Notes under the pieces: model-generated | Databases searched by the model: none | What the model saw: only the letters and a program-made list of their open reading frames with translations | Told to the model about the DNA's origin: nothing | Position numbers and translations under genes: made by a program | Assembly: GCA_963210315.1 (NCBI GenBank) | Contig: OY723307.1 | Span: 930,001-994,000 of the forward strand | Origin: Rhynchopus euleeides | Lineage: Eukaryota; Euglenozoa; Diplonemea; Diplonemida; Diplonemidae | Reading direction: 5' to 3' | Length of the DNA: 64,000 bases | Part shown: piece by piece, positions 12,001-22,061 of the stretch | Layout: the number at the start of each line of letters is the position of its first letter | Numbering within the stretch: position 1 is the stretch's first letter

Positions 12001-15000
12001 GCACGTTGCCAGCGTGTCACCCATGCCGCGGCAGTCGGCGTCTGTGGAACACCACGACCGCACAGAGGCGCGAGGTGCCTGCGCCTCCCGCGAGGGATCG
12101 ATCAGCTGGACGGACACCGCCTCCACTGTTTTCAGAACAGATAGCAGTTGGCTCTCTTCAGGGAGGCCAAGGTTGCCCAAGAAGTCGCTAGTGTAGTACG
12201 CGTCCATGTCCATGTCAGACAGGACGAAGGTGGTCACCCACAGCCTGTTGAGGCAGCTGTGGTTGACAAGCTTAACGGTGCTGGCCAGCGCATCCGCTAA
12301 TGCGACATCCTGCACCAGAGCGATCAACACCGTGCTGTTCGCGGGGAACCTGGTGCTGCCGTCGCAGCCGGCACCCCACACCACCCGCAAGTGGGTCACC
12401 GGCTGCACAGTCGTGCTGCTGCACACTCCTATCTGCGACGTGTTCCCAGAGCTGCACCCACACAAGTTGATGAAGTCGATCGGATAGTTCCTCTCCGTCT
12501 TCGTCGAATAGGGCAGACAGGTGGCCCCGAGGTCACCGAACTGCTGGCACACCTCATTATCGCTGCAGAACGGAGACACGGGCAGAACGGGATACACCCT
12601 GCCACGCACATGCACTGTCGTAGTGGGGGCCATGACGTAGAACGCCACCGCAGACGCACCGAGCTCAGGGAAAATGCTGGCACCTGTCGCATTGAGGAGG
12701 GTGGCGTTGGCGCTGGTCACATTGGCGACCAGGACGAATCCCTCAGATGCGCTGCAGTAGGGTGCGAGCGTGATGGATGTCTGACCGAGACCCAGATAGC
12801 CCGCCACAGCCGCGAGCACCTCTGCGGTGTGGAAGTCCTGCGAGGCCAGGCAGCTCACGTTGGGGAACAAGAGGTGCACCTCCGCATCCACAACCACGTT
12901 GTAGATGTCGAATGCGCACAGCCGTGTGCCGGGCTGGGTGGTGCCATAGTCGCAGACACACGCCCCCCCGGAGCAGTAGTCGTAGTCGCACTGTGCATAC
13001 GAGAGGCACCAGGTCGATGGGCCTGACGCGATCGCAGGCAGGTGTGTTGCCTCCCTCAGGACTAGGAAAGAGAAGCTTGTCGGGTTTGGCACCGTCTCGG
13101 AACTCCAGCCCTGCAACACGCCGGCGATCAGCGTCGTGTTGACAAGGGAGGCGGTGACGGAGTGGGTGGTCCGGATAAACGACGCCGTCGAGTTCTCGCA
13201 GTACACCCTGACGGTCTGGTTGCTGCCTGATGCAATCCCAAGAGAAGCTTCGACAGATGCATACACCGAGGCGTCGCTGGAGGAGTTGTAGCTGCTGCAA
13301 TTCATCGGGAGTTCGAGGTGAATCTGCAAGGTGACAGGCTCTGCGCCTGTCTCCGAACAGACCGCACTGCCAGTGTACGCAGCACACCCGCAAGTCAAAT
13401 CTGTCTTACACACAGCGCTATAATCCCCGAACCCCTGGCAGTCACTGTCCTGCCCATCTGTGCAAAGCAGGCCACTGTCGTAGCCCCGCTTCGCCTGGGC
13501 GAGGTAGCTCAGGGAGGACTGCACAGCCTCGAAGTAGACATGCAGGGCTGGGAGGTTCGCGTTCAGCGTCAGCACGATCGCAGTGGAGTTGAGCAGCGCC
13601 GGGTCCACCGCGGTGTGCAGGGTCTGGACCACCCGCAGCCTGTCCGTGCTGTGGCAGAGGTATGTGATGGGGAGCTCCTCAGGGGAGGAGGGGGTTGTGT
13701 GCAGCGCTGCCTCGAAGATGTACCACATCTCATCCAGCCCCAGGGGCGAGAAGTACTCCCCAACGCACGACTCATTCAGCACGGTGAACAGGTAGACATC
13801 GATTGCCTCGGAGGCGTTCTGCTCAAAGCAGAGCGCCACGCCGTTGGCATGGCTGAAGCGAGCATCGCCGCACTCGCATGTGTGCCCCTCTTCAGCCATA
13901 GCGCATGTCGCAGAGGCATCACCGAACCACTGGCATGCCTCATCGGACAGACACCACACGTCCCTTGCATCCGTGGTGTTGAACACTATGTCAGATACGG
14001 ATTCAGACACCTCGAAATGCAGTGCTGTAACCACATCCAGCGCCTGAGCCTCCTGGACCATCGTCTGAATCGTTTCGACGCTGCTGTTGCGCAGCAGCGA
14101 GGCAGGGACCCGGGTGAGCCGCACCTTGAACACCCTCTTACTCTTGTAGCAGCGTGGGTCCAGTGCCTGGGATGTGCCGTTCAACGCAGCAGAGAGGATG
14201 GACCAAACATCTCCGCGCGTGATGTAGGACCCGGAGGCCTCGTTGCAGTTCGTTGCCAGATGGAGGTACACCATGGCGGTCACAAAAGCCATGTTTCCCG
14301 CAGGCTCCTCGATGTGAACAGGCGTGCACAGCGGCACGGAAATGTTGTCCCGTTCCGGGTTCGCATACAGCCCGCCGGAACTGCAGTTGCAGCTCCCCGC
14401 CGGACCTGACGTCATGTCGCAGACCGCAGACGAGTCGTAGGTCTGGCAGTCCGCATCCAACGTGCACCACGACTCCCCAACGTCGAACATGTTGGACACA
14501 GATGACACATCAGGGAGCACAGACACCACGGTGAACTCTTCAGACACCGGATGATCCGCTACAATCAGCCCCATATTCGACGCAGCGTCGTAGACGGACA
14601 ACGGGTCAACCCCTTCGAACTTCATTTCCAGGAGGAGGGACAGGTCGGGGTCGCAGTAGGGTGTGACGGTGCCCTGGGATGTGGGCACGCCTTCCAGGTG
14701 GGACAGGCTGGCGTTGACCCAGACCCAGGCAGCTGCCAGGCTTTCTGAAAGGAGAGTGGTGCTGCAGGGCTCGCCGAAGATAACACGCAGCGTGACATCC
14801 ACGGCGATGGTGGCGTCGGCAGTCCCGCTGGGGACGCAGAGTGGCACGACAGCGGCATATCTCTCGTAGGAAGACGAGCAGACGCACTCGCCGCTCACAC
14901 AGGTGGCCTGTGCATCACCTAGCAGCGAGCATTCCAGATCCCGGCACCAGATATCCCCTGCAAGGCTGGAGTCGATAGTCGGCGGGACACCTGCTCCAAC

Positions 15001-15066
15001 ACCCCAGCAGGCTGCTGCGACGAGAGCCCACCACAGCGGTGCTACCCATGGCGGTTGTCGTAGCAT
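1..15066 (-). CDS. Giant secreted/cell-surface cysteine-rich mosaic protein (3' end outside window)
   Basis: I read the minus-strand frame triplet by triplet from the ATG at 15066 to base 1 and found no stop, so at least 5,022 codons form one exon. The N-terminus ([20 protein letters not shown]) looks like a signal peptide. In order follow: seven modules with the pattern W/x-C-x3-D-x2-C-x3-GD-x2-A-x-C joined by linkers of 110-150 residues (residues about 40-1160); a Pro/Thr/Ala hinge (about 1163-1432); two more such modules (about 1441 and 1612); PAN/Apple-like, WSC-like and further Cys-rich stretches (about 1950-2480); a Ser/Thr/Pro spacer near residue 2820; laminin-EGF-like (about 3355-3440) and EGF-like (about 4140-4205) segments; then a part with beta-rich composition. 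Many N-x-S/T sites fit an extracellular protein. No transmembrane segment was located in the parts I translated; any C-terminal anchor lies outside. Likely adhesion, cell covering or recognition; exact role unknown. The start has no upstream in-frame competitor I would prefer. Confidence 0.88.
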   Translation of the reverse strand, partial: MLRQPPWVAPLWWALVAAACWGVGAGVPPTIDSSLAGDIWCRDLECSLLGDAQATCVSGECVCSSSYERYAAVVPLCVPSGTADATIAVDVTLRVIFGEPCSTTLLSESLAAAWVWVNASLSHLEGVPTSQGTVTPYCDPDLSLLLEMKFEGVDPLSVYDAASNMGLIVADHPVSEEFTVVSVLPDVSSVSNMFDVGESWCTLDADCQTYDSSAVCDMTSGPAGSCNCSSGGLYANPERDNISVPLCTPVHIEEPAGNMAFVTAMVYLHLATNCNEASGSYITRGDVWSILSAALNGTSQALDPRCYKSKRVFKVRLTRVPASLLRNSSVETIQTMVQEAQALDVVTALHFEVSESVSDIVFNTTDARDVWCLSDEACQWFGDASATCAMAEEGHTCECGDARFSHANGVALCFEQNASEAIDVYLFTVLNESCVGEYFSPLGLDEMWYIFEAALHTTPSSPEELPITYLCHSTDRLRVVQTLHTAVDPALLNSTAIVLTLNANLPALHVYFEAVQSSLSYLAQAKRGYDSGLLCTDGQDSDCQGFGDYSAVCKTDLTCGCAAYTGSAVCSETGAEPVTLQIHLELPMNCSSYNSSSDASVYASVEASLGIASGSNQTVRVYCENSTASFIRTTHSVTASLVNTTLIAGVLQGWSSETVPNPTSFSFLVLREATHLPAIASGPSTWCLSYAQCDYDYCSGGACVCDYGTTQPGTRLCAFDIYNVVVDAEVHLLFPNVSCLASQDFHTAEVLAAVAGYLGLGQTSITLAPYCSASEGFVLVANVTSANATLLNATGASIFPELGASAVAFYVMAPTTTVHVRGRVYPVLPVSPFCSDNEVCQQFGDLGATCLPYSTKTERNYPIDFINLCGCSSGNTSQIGVCSSTTVQPVTHLRVVWGAGCDGSTRFPANSTVLIALVQDVALADALASTVKLVNHSCLNRLWVTTFVLSDMDMDAYYTSDFLGNLGLPEESQLLSVLKTVEAVSVQLIDPSREAQAPRASVRSWCSTDADCRGMGDTLATCDTQLQRCDCSGGARHAKPERDGQTAYLCSLGSNPSVRMTLDMYWANAVCDSECESSSSSCYSELASVIGTASAGKVEGLSVTCGSLSLSATISNVTTDTLLLADIANTTSTLAASSPVLSSMGLSDLPTAEADVLFAEDDATNAPPTSAPPTPAPPTPAPDTPAPPTPAPPTPSPPTPAPFTPSPPTPAPPTPAPLSPTPPTPVPPTSAPDTPSPPTPAPFTPSPPTPAPPTPAPLSPTPPTPAPDTSSPPTPAPKTPSPPTPAPATPSPPTPVPPTPAPLSPSPPTPAPQTPSPPTPAPPTPAPLSPSPPTPAPPTPAPQTPSPPTPAPPTPAPLTPSPPTPAPPTPAPLTPSPPTPVPPTPAPDTSSPPTPAPETPVPPTISPPTPAPQTASPTSVPESLVPEPQTPAPVSSLVGTWCTDDTICTVLGDIGGTCNTALGQCTCTQGYAAIELHTTTVHLCAPPGVVPLLRVALDLAWPNATCEAACTVAGSTCATLLGSLVGTAMESSIESTGVVCGSLTVATLLPGVSPGLLATSSLATVDQLLQTAAFAPLAAMGLASETPSATITVLGAFVATTPTPSPAYTAQWCSSDAHCRTLGDPAATCVSQTCACSWGFAAPTLLLGSTVPLCVPIGSMHTLHLAYDVHITFGAACPSDDEARDFIYSYMTFGDVVSTTAYVSTCTATATILPGTMQDVLISGPTSIASENTDAGNPFGAVESVVIEVASVTSDSHCQMHGVYYMRWDTKLPSSTGPSYALLNVSAYGAHTVGLENASVQITQNSLAVTWSESDTTFADSATLIDTLGEMPVFRGPHLCSGAACGTVTVQRVSHESIALCALAVCTAAESCSTCPTAMPSASGDGSACCSQPWEAGPTCTGGSAACLSPPCVDNPVPLPATSSYTLVGSARCLDNDGRQTITAYAFPLLPAEPLSHCQGACDTLRHDCTGYQLVESEVDGLGPVVMCHVLVPDSIPGDIPPHFDRIVGTGSGVVPTTTLGTSAAWGSGKGVECYRDDLELLPADTEHPAPGCCLTDPALVGTVSTAATEAQCIDDCLVTPGCRAAEFATTPNTTCLLFDTDAAVRLGINATDCPDTTCIAMEQNYIMTQVGAGSCCFFDGIDLTAYILQEINPKVTCEASGSAMACIEQCRQDILCSAVTVDSSDPGCIKCYRYTLPRTLDLTQGTCATGHTCHIKSLLEYDMFEPAYGLCGSDLLITTPAECTAAADALSILYTPAADPLDDALYPRGCWYDVLRRQLYFSPHGGIDPLQVTCPAAFGRCTSVCRSPPHPVEVNTWKGCFDADALVGNTSATGPLSPNPAAAVSGSSSATHAFCYAQCSLSTYYTLQYDGAHRVCYCFDTLPDILQAESNCNQCVDDTPPDTHTQVLACVWKRRPSRCSGSPEASGQRCGDGVLIPGTNGFSACEGACAGDLSCSFFSWSAATAHCYVTWGACVGIPAPPFKTYRRPNCSTTHISRPYVEAWPFGSSPSAGVCQATSLHPSAGERAGWCGNPTASDGTCVAAVPPEASPYPLGGSCACPGAAYCSEFTGGCVGGVPTAPPVKATPAPPPRDITDPLTGGVLGEFAGEGRCTDLGGDRFFEYTIGMPQPDPSDPGYLGDSHYENLCRRQAASSAPSLCGVVGIAFLGSAAGGPNCTLALSADASAPPPLDVTSALSPPLSLAHSGQGVGYPTGGDGTPGVICFTYLGGSCSFADACAGCLEAGCALSGTRCVSAEGGVRCNSPCGGEGFLRVCSDAAKANYTLLQKPRYATEQLGSDEFYFIAEGGVGGVSPPTTTTSSSSSPTSTSAPHSYDFLYLSDAPSCEEGGYSTLSEEECYRALCALPGVDHFSPLHPANASEEGVGSPLGCSVRCLGGSGRLCEFGGAYFTPNGSVGHTPPGCGESYGSNVRCICKRNLGEPVRPLGGGEECPGLSGGGPGSHPDEFYSAVMGDGCGTAILEAANGSLIPPHFATDITSEDECRRAACLLFGTVAAAGIPQWGGFPLRDLDGLRPAYSGRYPPGFTENLIGDELSPGGCSVVRPYTAVLGSLPYQVWWVPPNTCPPRSQAECRMSDGCVWSGLSCRAAREGYGRCTLAAPCLCKRVAEVVVEATPAPAGGVGAELQQRCPMAVNHWGSGVVHRCDPCQGVVDPTLACGSLDGDGAAPSYEFDIFVPKGGTVTRVVNAYSLSDNAEAEPADLSTFVVKKHMMSGRADLGVMVDGTPDMSRSSPKFSNSLARYHCRTASELDAGSTSCVVPMCGPFTFSLSAIDGDALVKVSVCIPPAAYRACACEAPAPDGVSHGRCAISKLKDTVYDSATSGAVAVPTVRCECDSNFGEVTSLGGTDCTRCAEGRFPVFGARLLGDTAAPPCALQCAQCGSIRCGTYNPEAERCDCLGNLTGITCENPCPAGLYGMFCNESLSPLDLTFTRAFSDSLSWQSPPWRVAPNSEVLFRVDDAEERNRLSQIRVTVSKTLSRSQDTTPGLPPRSSGLIDAAVFAPLPSEMRLESAREYLHVFRGSTVTVYDYTASGFAFVTEGLIREHYALMSIDACSDAGVFGEAYDEGYDDVIYYPAPADGQLQRWLVLIKGDRICSTLPYEGNTLFVSWPSSIANILGWSDLLGPDSKLPLGFFPSFNLACITGETSCSPLGESSWRAAGVLDDTVIFFGDTRLRIFKSSAIFEVPEGAEVKVLFRDTTASEHLQNTLFASEGFRPDAFAAPTPGLGGIRQPVVIFSQHQAYLRPQGSTAWERVDVADILPRIRLPKSLVATPGTGMSVNAAGYLVAGMGQVSGLLSLDLTVSVNDDLGRPVFLSNDVIYPVLEKCGSVVSSEDIAALSVLSDVLAAGVVESDVQSTLVSDDTCAAATDATLVGTHVGGISAGAEGMSDFPFDNLAITRSGLYRIVFRHGKSGVTGASPLIIVNDSSCSEVGGLAQECTQDCTQDPGWAASGTCSIPISGEMQWLRVEVQAGQLVTVAFAAQLVQPCCDAKGLCCAGSPECTAHHPQPASADHLFCDCYASDSTGYWDQRTGCTTCKPGFTGFDCRTASLPHTTTSFREAQGAGERLVVALPVQPETTLQAEIRNTMGDADFSVTFLPCPSGYRTRVAAGPLKPLEFAQPCSGHGRCSFNFTLGDTECLCDPGWYGETCATECCGGRGACDASGAHCACASDTASGVWSPAGTVCTSPTCSGKAGSDHHPATHCMSASTSGIFEPCTTEASHALPPTSSRTWFSWRRVPTPSEGRLEHAALTWREGVTQDCSVGQRVYIYATIPTGMAPRNLTEVGGEEWVGQGAAPCNVAVQMGAGCGANSSYDILERRCVCKGDFVCLLGRCVDPMTTPLCGYAAPGGNRCDSEWAFSGENPVPMALGTGVCRCTTSQQPNDAILSHDCLSGACVPPLRDLTYTWSSSELLGNTTPSDISLPTQLQWGGAAYPSGAFPPELFYEVASFTQKQPSAGRKVSVEITDWLARATRGISSEVSDLSFVVVAEGSGAEGECHPSVTSPALVLKHAGRRQPERMFFTMERAALSPLQGGQPFYTLYTADSLAGLSKWDADEVRSILRYSASPLASSSPRSDAACAACSCPTELAFQDPIDFVQVGEFMYFLAVADWESAPVASRPCTSPWESGHSGGIFQGAREVFYTKGYAVGGDHPASLALPTLMSEYSVSAGGWVMPDVSDPTSLSGMKAFTRAKELTRVFFPPSASQASLLFSSTDLRDETGTPLGGPHASNAAPQLWLMALDAFGHPSSLEAVAGDAEFPSYLTRVEVGSGEYILFLAQEADPEQRRFHPAPPGQEGFAGDVPVYTHPKLHTLHVWVYEGVGSPRIIQRASASNVPNCGHQQGHPSFTLHEGRIFFLFDDGHSGVQLHAWLPGDSGTASAIPLVDPMRAEAYTPSIPPLNRGYAKAVSAKGRLLLPLARHAEGHLPTPRGTGCLALPGCGVDSLLYLHQTPFPCYNTTRGDVTLYSIVFSGTSPVAFQSLESSDGLEASLDPIWIHPTDRGVFW
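2455..2960 (-). other. EGF-like repeats of the giant protein
   Basis: The translation contains [11 protein letters not shown], then [12 protein letters not shown], the classic EGF signature (C-x-G-H-G-x-C ... C-x-C-x2-G-W-Y-G-x2-C). It is followed by a second partial unit with CCGGRGAC and CACAS. Just upstream in the protein (2882-2940) [13 protein letters not shown] is another EGF-type ending. EGF-like domains are the usual acceptors of O-linked fucose, which is of interest because an O-fucosyltransferase gene lies in the same window; that link is only an inference. Confidence 0.65.
4741..5000 (-). other. Laminin-EGF-like stretch of the giant protein
   Basis: The translation [15 protein letters not shown] followed by [13 protein letters not shown], then [24 protein letters not shown] and [14 protein letters not shown] has the paired C-x-C and C-x2-C spacing and Gly/Tyr positions of laminin-type EGF repeats. 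The call rests on cysteine spacing only. Confidence 0.45.
7630..9215 (-). other. PAN/Apple-like and WSC-like segment of the giant protein
   Basis: At 9060-9215, 8760-8850, 8470-8575 and 7630-7690 the translation shows the spacing typical of PAN/Apple folds: C-x3-C-x5-C-x-a-x-y/f followed by a later C, for example [18 protein letters not shown] and [18 protein letters not shown]. At about 7880-8115 the run [13 protein letters not shown], then FCYAQC, then CYCFDTL matches the order seen in WSC domains, which bind carbohydrate in fungal and algal surface proteins. Between them lies a [15 protein letters not shown] stretch. Assignments are by eye, so boundaries and family names are provisional. 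Confidence 0.5.
10170..14952 (-). other. Array of nine cysteine modules within the giant protein
   Basis: Within the giant coding sequence a module begins at nine places, marked by the first Cys (usually preceded by Trp) at about 14946, 14466, 13953, 13464, 13008, 12567, 12051, 10743 and 10230. The core reads W-C-x2-D-x2-C-x3-GD-x2-A-T-C, then a C-x-C pair and a final L/V-C, so six cysteines per unit as in small EGF-like or knottin folds. The linkers carry their own conserved cysteines and hydrophobic, N-glycosylatable sequence. Examples that show the pattern best are [19 protein letters not shown] and [19 protein letters not shown]. Module 5 (near 13011) lacks the GD-x2-A-x-C part. I do not recognise the unit as a named Pfam domain. 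Confidence 0.75.
10770..11577 (-). repeat. 15-nt tandem repeat encoding Pro-Thr-Pro-Ala/Ser-Pro hinge
   Basis: About 50 imperfect copies of a 15-nt unit lie in frame inside the giant gene. On the coding strand they give pentads such as [20 protein letters not shown] and FTPSP, for about 270 residues. Such Pro/Thr-rich stretches form stiff, often O-glycosylated stalks between globular modules (as in algal pherophorins and mucin-like spacers). The same DNA read on the plus strand gives a Gly-Val-rich frame, which I regard as an antisense artefact. The unit length being a multiple of three lets copy number vary without breaking the frame. Confidence 0.85.
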
Positions 15067-17708
15067 CGCCGCCTCTGCGCCACACCACACCACAGCCCAC
15101 CCACCCCCCTCGCCCCTTCCCTTGAGTCGGGATCAGATGTGACAGGCGGCCATCAATGAGTGTCACTGTGTATGCCCTGTTGTGGTGTGTAGAAGGGGGT
15201 GTTGCAGATGCGCTCTTTTGTTTGTACCAACAGTGCCTTCTAATGCATTCGAAGTGTGCGGGATACCAAACGCAGGAGGCCACGAGTCTTGGAAAAGGGC
15301 TAAGGAGGGGAAGGGAGGGGGGGGGGGGTGGGGTGTGTGGGGGTGGGGGCTGTGGGTGGGTTTGGAATACAGTCCGGTGCAAAAGGCGGGCGCCCACGCC
15401 CACAGCGCCATAAGCCCCACAGTGCAAATATGCTTCGTTTTCGGTAGCGGGGGTGGGGCCGCCACCGCCACCCCTCCTCCAGCCATCCACACATCTTTCC
15501 CCTCCCCCCTCCTCAACACCCTGCATCACACGCACCCCACCCGCTCGGACCAGCTCATGCAACACCACGGGCCGGGAATATTGGGGCGGCGATATCCAGA
15601 GGATCACACGGAGAAACACATCAAAAGAAACGGGGGCAGGGGCTTTGTTGTTGTTGTTGTTGCTGTTGCTGTTGTGTGTGCGCCATTTTCTTTGTTTGGT
15701 TTGAGGTCATCGGGCTTCTTCTGAACGATTTGACAAATCGTACTCCTTCTGATAGAGTAAGAGAACACCCTGCCCCCAGCAACAAAGGACAGGACAGGGC
15801 TACTTTCGTTGATCCCCCCTGGTGAGAGAGGCTGCTGTTACGAGTTCGCCTGGCCACGCGGTGGCATTTTGCCGCCCGGCTTGGCCTTCAGGAAGGGCCC
15901 AGCCTTCTTTCTCCCCAAAAAACATCCGGCGGAAGAGCGTAAAAGTTTACAACGAATGGCACGGCACACCCTGCTGGCACGAGGAACCTCACAATGCACG
16001 GACAGGACTCTAACAGCGGCTCACTGCAGCTCAAGGTACACTCTGGAACAGTGGAATTCGGCTGCCGAGCCTTGCTAAGTCTCTACTCCCGTGACCTGCA
16101 CGCTGTCACATTCGCAGGATGATGCTGCTATCCTGTTGGAAAGGCCGATCCATTTTCCCACCCCCCGCCCCCCCCCCCCCCCCTTCAGAGCAAACACGCC
16201 CACGCCTAGGCACGGGGCTTGCGCTGCCACCACTAAACGGGGAACTCGAACAAACAATAAACAACGTAACGCTGCTGTGCGCACCATACACACTCATCCG
16301 AAACCTGCCACCCTTTCGACGGGCCGTTGAAACGTTGGGGTGGGGGGTGGTGGGGGCGGGGTGTGTGGGTGGGGTATGACGAGCTCACACAGCCACACCC
16401 ACAGGGTGAAAAATGTTCGGTTTTAGGGAGGTGGATGGGGTGGAATGGGGGGGGGGGGGGGTGGGTGATGGGGTGATCGGGGTCCTTCCGCCCCCCCCCC
16501 CCCCCTTTTTATTGTTTGCTCCTGAAAAAACACAAAACGATTAGGGGGGAAACGTATCGAAAACGAAAACGTATCTGCCCCTGCTCCCCCCCTCCCGTTT
16601 AGCATTTTTTGGTTAAAGCGCCGTGTCGTACACCTGCGGGGGTGTGCGGAGGTTGCAGGGCGCACTACCCACTTTAGCCCCTTACACCCCCCCTCCCTCC
16701 CCCATCCCCCGCCTCTCAGTTGACGACACCCCCCCTTCCCATCAAGCGATCTTCGACTTAAAACACGAACATCGCACAAGACACAAGATAATGCACACCA
16801 TCGTAGTCTCTGCCAGGGAGCCACACACACGCGGTGACACGAGGGGAAGTGTTTACGGGTATACGTGGAAGGTGCAGGTTCGAGACGGAGAGATGGGGGT
16901 CGTTCCCCCTCTGCCTTTCCAGCACCTTGTCTCAATACCACAGATGTGCCCTTGTGGGGAGGAGTGGGTGGGGTGGGGTGGGACAGGTGCCTCTGCGCGC
17001 GTGTACAGGGAGGAGCTTCCGAGAACTTCTGAAAACAACCCCCCTCCCCAGTGTGATGCAGGGACCAGCTGTGGCAGCAGCTGGGGGCGGAGCACATCAT
17101 CCCCACCCCCCCCCCCCCCTCCCACCCAACCCACCACCACACACATTGCAAAACCGCGGCGGCATTGCCGGATTCGGCTCACGCCTCCCCTCCTCCCCCC
17201 CTCCAGACTCTCTGATTTGTGATGGGCCTCAGAATATGAACAACATAAAGAGGCAAGTCCGCTGTGGGTGACCCCCCCCGTCTTCCCCTATCACCCTCCT
17301 CCCCGCACACAAGACACGCGTGAATATTTTTGAAGTTGGGGAGGGGGTGGAGGTGGGGGTGGTTTCGCACTCAAGTGCAGAAAGGCGAGAGCCTTGTCTT
17401 CACAAATTTAGAGCGTCGCACTGCGGCCAGTTTGACGCGGAGCAAGGGCACCCGGTGGTGCATGCCGCACCGAGTGTCCTGCTCTTGAAGCGATATCCAA
17501 AGCACACACAGACACGTGTACACAGTGGTTACGCTCCGCATGCGGAACATGCGGATTTCCGTAGGGTATTTTTTTTGGCGAAATCCGTACGTACGGTTTC
17601 CACATGCGGATTTCCGCATGTGCCTGGGTAATTTTCCCCGCCTCCCCCTCCGAACGTCAACCAAGCGTCAAACCATATACACTGGGGCGACGCTAAACTA
17701 GCGTTACA
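15067..17708. other. Intergenic, low-complexity, upstream of the giant gene
   Basis: No supported gene. On the coding strand this is the upstream region of the giant gene. It contains long G and C homopolymers (near 15316, 16167, 16448, 16491 and 17109), a GTT microsatellite at about 15646-15677, and a diverged fragment of the dispersed repeat seen in full at 33154 and 61766 (about 15737-15815). A palindrome-rich AT/GC patch with repeated ATGCGGATTTCCGCAT-type words lies at about 17530-17625. Confidence 0.6.
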
Positions 17709-17982
17709 CCGGGTCGATGGTCGACGTCGATGAGGTTTTGCAGGAACAGATGCTCACTACCGTGGCCTCCGGCGGCTGGGGGGCTCCGCCCCCCAGACCC
17801 CCCTGTAGTGTGCGTCTCGTACTCCGATCTCATAAGGTCAGGGAATCCAACCACTCCAGTAGTCTCAGGAGGACGCAGCCAATTCACACAGAATCTGTAC
17901 GACCACAATGAACAGATGTTCACTACCGTGGCCTCCGGCGGCTGGGGGATCCGCCCCCCAGACCCCCCATGTAGCGTGTGCC
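17709..17982 (+). repeat. Paired GC-hairpin repeat, copy 1
   Basis: A composite unit: a leader containing GGTCGACGTCGA and GTTTTGCAGGAACA, then a core of about 50 bp with the hairpin CTGGGGGGCTCCGCCCCCCAG (21 bases, positions 17776-17796), a spacer of about 115 bp, and a second core at about 17918-17970. The same order recurs at 19718, 23698 and 63213, and inverted at 54446. The second core here has a small change in its loop. Confidence 0.8.
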
Positions 17983-18348
17983 CGTCGAGTGACCAAGTCC
18001 TGGGTGGGTGCCGTCCGCAATAATTTTCAACTGAAAAAAACGGCACGTGCGGTTTTCCGTATGTAATTGTTTTTGCGTTTCCAAAACTGCGTAACCACTG
18101 CGTGTACACCACACCCAGGAAAGTAGCTTTCAGGCCTGAAGGAAAGAAGCGATTTGACTGAATGAAAAGGATTTGCCGTGGCGGGGGGGCGGGGCGACTC
18201 TCTGTATAAAACATGAATCGTATCATGCATCTTCGAGCAGGTGCGCAGACCCACACACACACGTGAATCTTTTTATCGCGAAGAACACACCGAGCACACA
18301 CTGCTCTTTGATGTGATCTCCACTGTCCACTGTACACACACACACACA

Positions 18349-18706
18349 CAAGCCCTCAAGACTCTTGGAGCGGCCTGACTATTTAGTGTCTTTGTCGCAG
18401 CAAGGGGGCGATATATACCGCTTTTTTATTGATTTCACGTGTCAGTGTTTGACTTTTTCGCAACTTCATTTCTTCCTTTTCTCCCTCTCCAACCCCACCC
18501 GTGACACCACCAGGGTTTAGCTAGCCCTGGTCCGATTATCCCCGGTTCTTCGCTGAAGAGACGCGGCCGGGGGGAGGGGTATGAAGAGTACGCGTCGAAA
18601 CCGGTGTCACGTCGTGTTGGGGAATCCTTCGGGAGTGCGATACTGAAGGGGAGGTGCTACTGCCCGTGCAGGGCGACACCGCCTTAAAACTTGATAACCA
18701 CACACA
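18349..18706 (+). repeat. Direct-repeat block, copy 1 (about 350 bp)
   Basis: This block is repeated almost perfectly at 19148-19507, about 800 bp away; I see only a handful of base differences and a one-base indel in the T run. It carries GGCGATATATACCGC near its start, an inner hairpin CCAGGG-TTTAGCTAG-CCCTGG, and ends in a CA microsatellite. Two nearly identical blocks in direct orientation around about 440 bp could be the LTRs of a miniature retroelement (TRIM-like), a segmental duplication, or repeated small RNA genes. No coding capacity is seen inside. Confidence 0.75.
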
Positions 18707-19147
18707 AACCCTCAAAATCCCCCAGGCCTGATGAGCAAACCCCCCTGCCCCATGTTGTGATTTCCTTTCTACCTTGCACAAAACATCCCATTTGCCCCTT
18801 TTCTTCCTTCGAAAGTGTTGTGACTACCCCCCCTTCCCCACCCCTCGGGAGTGCCACTCCTCTGGTGGTTAAAAGTGACCCGCCGTTGTGCCTTCGGCAT
18901 CTGTTGCGTGTGCCGTCGTATGCTTCCTATGCACTAGTTATAGCTATCCGGGGGCGGTCTGCTGTCGCACCAGTGGGCTGCCCCACCTCTGCACCCTCGG
19001 TTTTTAAGATGTTCGCCACAGCGGAGAATGATCCCCTTCTCTGTGGCGATCGAGCCAAGCTGGACGAGGTTCGCCTTCGGGCGAAGGTCATGTGGGCGGA
19101 CAAAAGGTGCCTGCTCCTGAGACTCATCAGCAACCTGTTTCTTCCTT

Positions 19148-19507
19148 CAAGTCCTCAAGACTCTTGAAGCGGCCTGACTATTTAGTGTCTTCGTCGCAGC
19201 AAGGGGGCGATATATACCGCCTTTTTATTGATTTCACGTGTCAGTGTTTGACTTTTTCGCAACTTCATTACTTCCTTTTCTCCCTCTCCAACCCCACCCG
19301 TGACACCACCAGGGTTTAGCTAGCCCTGGTCCGATTATCCCCGGTTCTTCGCTGAAGAGACGCGGCCGGGGGGAGGGGTACGAAGAGTACGCGTCGAAAC
19401 CGGTGTCACGCCGTGTTGGGGAATCCTTCGGGAGTGCGATACTGAAGGGGAGGTGCTACTGCCCGTGCAGGGCGACACCGCCTTAAAACTTTATAACCAC
19501 ACACACA
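19148..19507 (+). repeat. Direct-repeat block, copy 2 (about 350 bp)
   Basis: This is the second copy of the block at 18349-18706. The two share the GGGGGCGATATATACCGC motif, the CCAGGG/CCCTGG hairpin and the terminal CA run. The high identity implies a recent duplication or gene conversion. The segment between the copies (18707-19147) shows no recognisable gene. Confidence 0.75.
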
Positions 19508-19597
19508 CACACACACGGGATTTTTTTTTTGCAATAGCATCGAGCAGGTGTATTTCTAGTGGGGGATGAGGATGAGTCTTTTTGGCATCCGCCCTTT

Positions 19598-19706
19598 TTC
19601 CGGTTTTTTTCCAGCCAAAACCAGGTTTTTTTTCCAGCAAAAAACCGTTTTTTTTCCAGCCAAAGTACCAGTTTTTTTCCAGCTAAAACCGGGTTTTTTC
19701 CAGCCA
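19598..19706. repeat. Tandem repeat of TTTTTTCCAGC-type units
   Basis: About four to five imperfect units of roughly 25 bp, each with a run of 6-9 T followed by CCAGC and a short A-rich part. A diverged inverted piece lies at about 20163-20220 (TAGCTGGAAAAAAG). Non-coding. Confidence 0.7.
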
Positions 19707-19717
19707 AGAGCCCAGAC

Positions 19718-19957
19718 GTTCACTACCGTGGCCTCCGGCGGCTGGGGGGCTCCGCCCCCCAGACCCCCCTGTGGCGGATATCTCGTACCCAAGTCCTTCG
19801 ATTCCCATCAGGTCAGGGAATCCAACAGCTCCAGTAGCCTCAGGAGGACCCAGCCAACAACACACAGAATCTGTACGCCCACACTGAACAGATGTTCACT
19901 ACCGTGGCCTCCGGCGGCTGGGGGGCTCCGCCCCCCAGACCCCCCGTGTAGCGTGTG
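19718..19957 (+). repeat. Paired GC-hairpin repeat, copy 2
   Basis: Two cores (about 19718-19771 and 19891-19946) containing the CTGGGGGG/CCCCCCAG hairpin, separated by the same type of spacer as in copy 1 (GGTCAGGGAATCCAAC and ACACAGAATCTGTACG words). It follows directly on the CCAGC tandem array. Confidence 0.8.
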
Positions 19958-20648
19958 TCTGCCCGTCTAGTAACCGCAGCAAGTCCTTGGGCTGTTTCAG
20001 CTGTGGCATATCAGGGGGTTCGTCGGAATAACGGTCCTGAAAGCCGTTTTTTGGGGGTTTTCCTCCAGCACCCGAGTATGGCGCGAGCGGGAGGAATCGT
20101 GGAAGGAACCCATTTTGGTACAAGACCAAGGGCCCCACACTGGGGAGGAGGGACATTGGGTACCATTTTTAGCTGGAAAAAAGCGGGGATGAATTGGGGA
20201 TTTTTGGCTGGGAAGACCGGGGATTAAAAATACACCTGGCATCGAGGACACCTGTGAGCACCTCCTCTTGATGTGATCTCCACTTTGTGACACGCGCGTT
20301 TACACTTTACTTTGGTGCCGGCAATGATGACAATCTCAGGCGAGGCTTGATCTGCCCCACGTGGCACCCTATCTCCTGCAAGCAGGATAAGGAGCGGGTC
20401 TCAACATCTCCACTGGTTACATGGGGCGAGGGCCAACCTCTTGTTGAGTGTAAGCTGCGCCAATCAATTGCCAATCAGAGCACAGCTCTGATGATGCGCG
20501 ATGCCTTCCGCCGGATGCACAACCCTGCACACCTTCGCCGTGTAAGCATGAAACAGTTCCGCAAGATTTGACAACCAAGAGGGGAAAGCTCTGGAAGCTA
20601 ACATAAGGGTTGGTGGTGGGTTTCCATCCCCTCCCCCTTCCCTGCAGC
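19958..20648. other. Intergenic, downstream of the START-domain gene
   Basis: No supported gene. An open frame at 20287-20571 on the plus strand has no recognisable motif and a composition unlike the neighbouring GC-rich genes. The words TGATGTGATCTCCACT at about 20268 recur near 18310 and 35717. Confidence 0.5.
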
Positions 20649-22061
20649 TCACTTCTTCTTCAGGGGCACGCCGTTTGCATGGACAGCCCACTTGCTCTTC
20701 GTGGTGGCGAGGTCCTGGAAGTGGCCGATGTTGCTGACCTTGTCCGTCATCGCCACCTCAAACACCGACGACATAATCTTGTTCGGGTCGGCATGGATCA
20801 GCTGCATGAAATGCACCTTCCCAGGCGTTGCCGAAGGCTTCGCACGGAAACCCACCATCAAAAACTGCCCGAGGCAGTTGCCGCTGTTGATGGGGTACCG
20901 CTTGTCCTCAATGGAACGCTGGCAGAACATCATCTTGCCGTCGGCAGACCACCCGAGCAGGCTCAGAAGCAGGAACTGCCTCTTCTGCATGGGCCACGGC
21001 GCAATCTTGTCCACCTTGAAGGCGATGCGTGCCGTAGCCTCGTCCAAGTGCACACCCTGCTCCTCGCACTCAGGGGTGAGCGCCTTCTTGACAGGCCCCT
21101 GGTTCGGGATGTGCTCAATCACCGACACGATGTCTCCGATCTCCGGGCAGTCAATCTCGTACTCCGCACGGAACATGTCGTAGTTCGCCCCCTCGACAGA
21201 CTTGCGGTACAGCTTGACGTACGCATTGAGCTTCTTCACCCACACCTCCTTGTGGAAGCGGAACGACGTGTCATCGCACTCCCTCGCAAAGTCGCTGAGC
21301 AGCGTGTCCGCCACCTTCTCATTGTCAGCGCTGTGGCAGATGTCCCCCAGCAGCAGGTTGTTCTGCGGCTTCGTCGGCTGCACCAACCCAGCCAGGCGGA
21401 GGCACATGAGGGGGAGATGCTCTGTGTTGAAACGGTCAAACTGCGCCGGCGGGATGTTCCCCCCCACGCTGTGCACCTCGTGCACCGTGAGGCGCATCTT
21501 CCCCCCGTCGCGGACCACCTCGACGTGGTGGTAGAGGCACATGCCTTTGAAGGGAGCCGCACCCACGCTCCGCACCTCCACAACCGCAGCGTCGTCACCC
21601 GACTTGGAGAACTTCTTCGTCAGCTTGTAGACCCGCTCCTCCAGATAGCACGGATACTTCACAGTGCGGGTGAAGGGTGCTGCAGATGTTGCGTCTTCCT
21701 TCGAGGCTGCTGCATCAGATGCGGCCATCGCGTCCCGCGTGTACTCCGGGAGGCACCACCTCAGGGCATAGGCTGTGGGGGTCAGCCCGGCATCCGGGGT
21801 GAACTCAATCTCCACGCGCCGCATGTCAAGCCCATCCCGCCAGGCCTTTGTCTTGACTGCCACACGGTGCTTCCCGTACTCCACAGTCTTCAGGTCGGCG
21901 AAGGTGCCTGTGATGTCCATCTCGGTCATGTCGGGTCCCGCCTCGCCCGACTCCGCCGGCGCCGGCGCCGCACCCGCCTCAGGTTCCGGCGCAGGCTGCG
22001 CGGGTGTGGGGGTCACGGGCACCGCCACGACGGAGGCGGAGGATGCAGCCGCCGCAGCCAT
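20649..22061 (-). CDS. START-domain (lipid-transfer-like) protein, single exon, 470 aa
   Basis: The start ATG at 22061 is preferred because of an A at -3, a G at +4 and the beginning of a typical Ala/Pro-rich N-terminus; the frame stays open upstream but that part has untranslated-leader composition. Residues 1-45 are Ala/Pro/Glu-rich and probably disordered. Residues about 50-240 form a hydrophilic domain I do not recognise. Residues about 255-455 resemble a START fold: VKLYRKSVEGANYDMFRAEY, then APWPMQKRQFLLLSLLGW, then CQRSIEDKRYP and a terminal amphipathic helix, in the order seen in StAR/PCTP-type proteins, which bind a lipid or sterol in a hydrophobic pocket. There is no signal peptide or membrane span, so a cytosolic or membrane-peripheral protein is likely. 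It ends in a basic KKK tail. The ligand cannot be told. Confidence 0.8.
   Translation of the reverse strand: MAAAAASSASVVAVPVTPTPAQPAPEPEAGAAPAPAESGEAGPDMTEMDITGTFADLKTVEYGKHRVAVKTKAWRDGLDMRRVEIEFTPDAGLTPTAYALRWCLPEYTRDAMAASDAAASKEDATSAAPFTRTVKYPCYLEERVYKLTKKFSKSGDDAAVVEVRSVGAAPFKGMCLYHHVEVVRDGGKMRLTVHEVHSVGGNIPPAQFDRFNTEHLPLMCLRLAGLVQPTKPQNNLLLGDICHSADNEKVADTLLSDFARECDDTSFRFHKEVWVKKLNAYVKLYRKSVEGANYDMFRAEYEIDCPEIGDIVSVIEHIPNQGPVKKALTPECEEQGVHLDEATARIAFKVDKIAPWPMQKRQFLLLSLLGWSADGKMMFCQRSIEDKRYPINSGNCLGQFLMVGFRAKPSATPGKVHFMQLIHADPNKIMSSVFEVAMTDKVSNIGHFQDLATTKSKWAVHANGVPLKKK

Noticed and set aside
16423-17222. Overlapping frames of about 200-240 codons on both strands
   Set aside because: They consist of Pro/Gly/His runs from homopolymers and have no domain.
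18349-19507. Complete LTR retrotransposon
   Set aside because: Only about 440 bp between the repeats, with no gag/pol; at most a miniature derivative.
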